Shown here: piece after piece, positions 62,705-64,000 of the stretch
How the letters are laid out: the number at the start of each line of letters is the position of its first letter
Position numbering within the stretch: the first letter of the stretch is position 1
NCBI GenBank assembly: GCA_019247695.1
Contig: JAFBAP010000084.1
Span: forward strand, 1 to 64,000
DNA length: 64,000 nt
DNA from: Verrucomicrobiota bacterium
Lineage (GTDB): Bacteria > Verrucomicrobiota > Verrucomicrobiia > Chthoniobacterales > JAFAMB01
Direction: 5' to 3'
The notes under the pieces: model-generated
Databases searched by the model: none
Seen by the model: the letters and a program-made list of their open reading frames with translations, nothing else
Told to the model about the DNA's origin: nothing
Translations under genes and position numbers: made by a program

Positions 62705-63918
62705 AGATGACAAAATACAATAGTCTTACACACCAAGTGGTAATCGTCGGCGCCGGGCCCTATGGCCTGGCGGCAGCAGCCCATCTGCGTGCAGCACAGG
62801 TGGAAACGTGCGTTTTCGGTGAGCCGATGGAGTTTTGGGAAAGCCAGATGCCGGAAGGTATGCTGCTGCGATCATCCTGGGATGCTTCGCACATCGCGGA
62901 TCCTCACCGGTCGGCAACCCTGGACGCTTATTCAGCGTCGCAACATTCCGCCGTGCCGAAGCCGGTGCCGCTCGACCGGTTCGTCGGCTATGGCCGGTGG
63001 TTTCAGAACAGGGTTGTGCCTGATCTGGACCGGCGTCGGGTGGGGGGAATTGAGGTAGCCGGCAAAGGTTTCCGCGTCGTGCTGCATGACGGGGACTCCG
63101 TGCAGGCGCAGCGGGTCGTCATCGCCGCCGGCATTGCCCCGTTCGCGCGGCGACCCCCGCAATTCACCGGAATTCCCGCGGCGTTGGCTTCTCACGCTTC
63201 CGAGCATCGCGAGATGAAACGGTTTGCCGGCCGGCGGGTGATTGTGGTGGGTAGCGGCCAGAGCGCGCTCGAATCGGCGGCATTGCTTCACGAACTCGGG
63301 GCAGAAGTGGAGGTCATCGCCCGCCAGCGTCAGGTCCACTGGCTCGACCAGAGGGCTCGATGGCTGAAGAGCAAACGTAACCCGATTCGTCCGCTCCTTT
63401 ACCCAAGCACCGATGTCGGACCGCCCGGCCTGAACTGGATCGTGGCGACGCCCGATCTGTTTAGACGGTTGCCGCGCCCGTTGCAGGAGAAAATCGCATA
63501 TCGCTCGATTCGACCTGCCGGCGCGGGCTGGCTCGTGCCGCGGGTCCGAGGTGTGCGCATCACGATAGGCGCCATGGTCAGTTCGGCCACCCGGGCCGGT
63601 GACTCCATCAGGCTTGCTCTCAGCGATGGGACCAGCCGTTGTGTGGACCATGTGATGCTGGCTACCGGTTATCAGGTCGACGTTTCACGTTACCCATTCC
63701 TCAAACCCGAGTTAGTCCGGGCGCTGCGTCTAAACGACGGCTACCCGGAGCTGAGAGAAGGCTTCGAGTCAACGGTGCCCGGATTGCACTTTCTCGGTGC
63801 GCCGGCCGCCCGGTCCTTCGGCCCGCTTTGTCGGTTCGTTGCAGGTACCCCTTTTGCCGCGCGCTCGCTCACGCGCCGGATTCTGGGGACGAACGGTTTT
63901 CATCAAAACGGGTTCTAA
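62701..63918 (+). CDS. FAD/NAD(P)-dependent oxidoreductase
   Basis: A 405-residue flavoprotein with two Rossmann nucleotide-binding motifs: FAD in VVIVGAGPYGLAAAAHL (13-29) and NAD(P) in RVIVVGSGQSALESAALL (about 178). The conserved ATGYQVDVSRYP segment near the C-terminus matches flavin monooxygenases and N-hydroxylating enzymes of the SidA/IucD/FMO superfamily, though a pyridine-nucleotide reductase is possible. The substrate is unknown; coupling to the ATP-grasp gene (ATGA overlap) suggests the two act on one product. Confidence 0.8.
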   Translation: MKMTKYNSLTHQVVIVGAGPYGLAAAAHLRAAQVETCVFGEPMEFWESQMPEGMLLRSSWDASHIADPHRSATLDAYSASQHSAVPKPVPLDRFVGYGRWFQNRVVPDLDRRRVGGIEVAGKGFRVVLHDGDSVQAQRVVIAAGIAPFARRPPQFTGIPAALASHASEHREMKRFAGRRVIVVGSGQSALESAALLHELGAEVEVIARQRQVHWLDQRARWLKSKRNPIRPLLYPSTDVGPPGLNWIVATPDLFRRLPRPLQEKIAYRSIRPAGAGWLVPRVRGVRITIGAMVSSATRAGDSIRLALSDGTSRCVDHVMLATGYQVDVSRYPFLKPELVRALRLNDGYPELREGFESTVPGLHFLGAPAARSFGPLCRFVAGTPFAARSLTRRILGTNGFHQNGF

Positions 63919-63946
63919 GATCCATGGCAAAAAGCGGGTGACCCTT

Positions 63947-64000
63947 ATGCAACGACGGCCTCAACCTGGGAAGCGGCTCTTTGATGTTGCCCTGGCGCTG
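63947..64000 (+). CDS. Sugar transferase (initiating phosphoglycosyltransferase), partial
   Basis: Only the first 18 codons are inside the window. The ATG at 63947 opens MQRRPQPGKRLFDVALAL, which carries the KRLFDVALAL start of the bacterial sugar transferase family (WcaJ, PglC), whose first helix follows. Such enzymes place the first sugar phosphate on undecaprenyl phosphate. The start lies 28 bp after the oxidoreductase. Assignment rests on the N-terminal motif alone. Confidence 0.7.
   Translation, partial: MQRRPQPGKRLFDVALAL

Noticed and set aside
1-64000. tRNA or rRNA genes
   Set aside because: I looked for T-loop (gttcgaatc-type) and rRNA-like stretches between genes and saw none, but a covariance-model scan would be needed to exclude a tRNA.

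Overview
The window reads as a high-GC chromosome segment from a bacterium of the Verrucomicrobiota or a close relative. This is an inference from three things: a long (602-residue) IspG with a large internal insertion, a clustered cdsA-dxr-rseP-ispG isoprenoid/membrane block, and unusually dense families of palindromic intergenic repeats. About 50 protein genes are supported. I recognised no rRNA, tRNA, CRISPR array or intact insertion sequence.

Layout. 0-16 kb is housekeeping and transport: coaD-guaA, aat, an MFS exporter, a lone ABC ATPase, a two-gene RND efflux system, a histidine phosphatase, serS, a DUF72 protein, an NlpC/P60 hydrolase and an M20 peptidase. 16-24 kb holds smc and an SsuABC/TauABC-like importer (binding protein, permease, ATPase) with start/stop overlaps. 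23.6-33.4 kb is a long minus-strand block: mtnP, a polysaccharide deacetylase, a dynamin-like GTPase, cdsA, dxr, rseP, ispG and a SEC-C protein. The GTPase, cdsA and dxr overlap by ATGA. 33.8-38.4 kb holds a RibD-C reductase, a TPR-like protein, and divergent glgC and glmS, which work on glycogen and amino-sugar precursors.

38.4-44.6 kb is a sparse accessory stretch with small hypothetical genes, a cytoplasmic-looking NlpC/P60-like hydrolase, a Cys-rich mini-protein, a 218-bp nested palindrome and an atypical sigma factor with a possible anti-sigma partner.

44.6-64 kb is a surface-polysaccharide locus that continues past the window. It starts with a fused acyl/aminoacyl-transferase plus sugar aminotransferase, followed by a PglF/WbpM-like dehydratase, a Wzz/BY-kinase, a flippase, a polymerase-like protein, three glycosyltransferases, an asparagine synthetase-like amidotransferase, an ATP-grasp ligase, an FAD oxidoreductase and the first codons of a sugar-1-phosphate transferase. 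Together these suggest a polymer built on a 4-amino-4,6-dideoxy sugar (bacillosamine type), possibly carrying amide or amino-acid groups.

The most unusual feature is the repeat landscape. At least five large palindromic elements with arms up to 49 bp (perfect) sit between genes. Short TAACGSGTAAC-type repeats coincide exactly with the stop codons of several unrelated genes, so the repeats supply the stop codon and sometimes the last residues of the protein.
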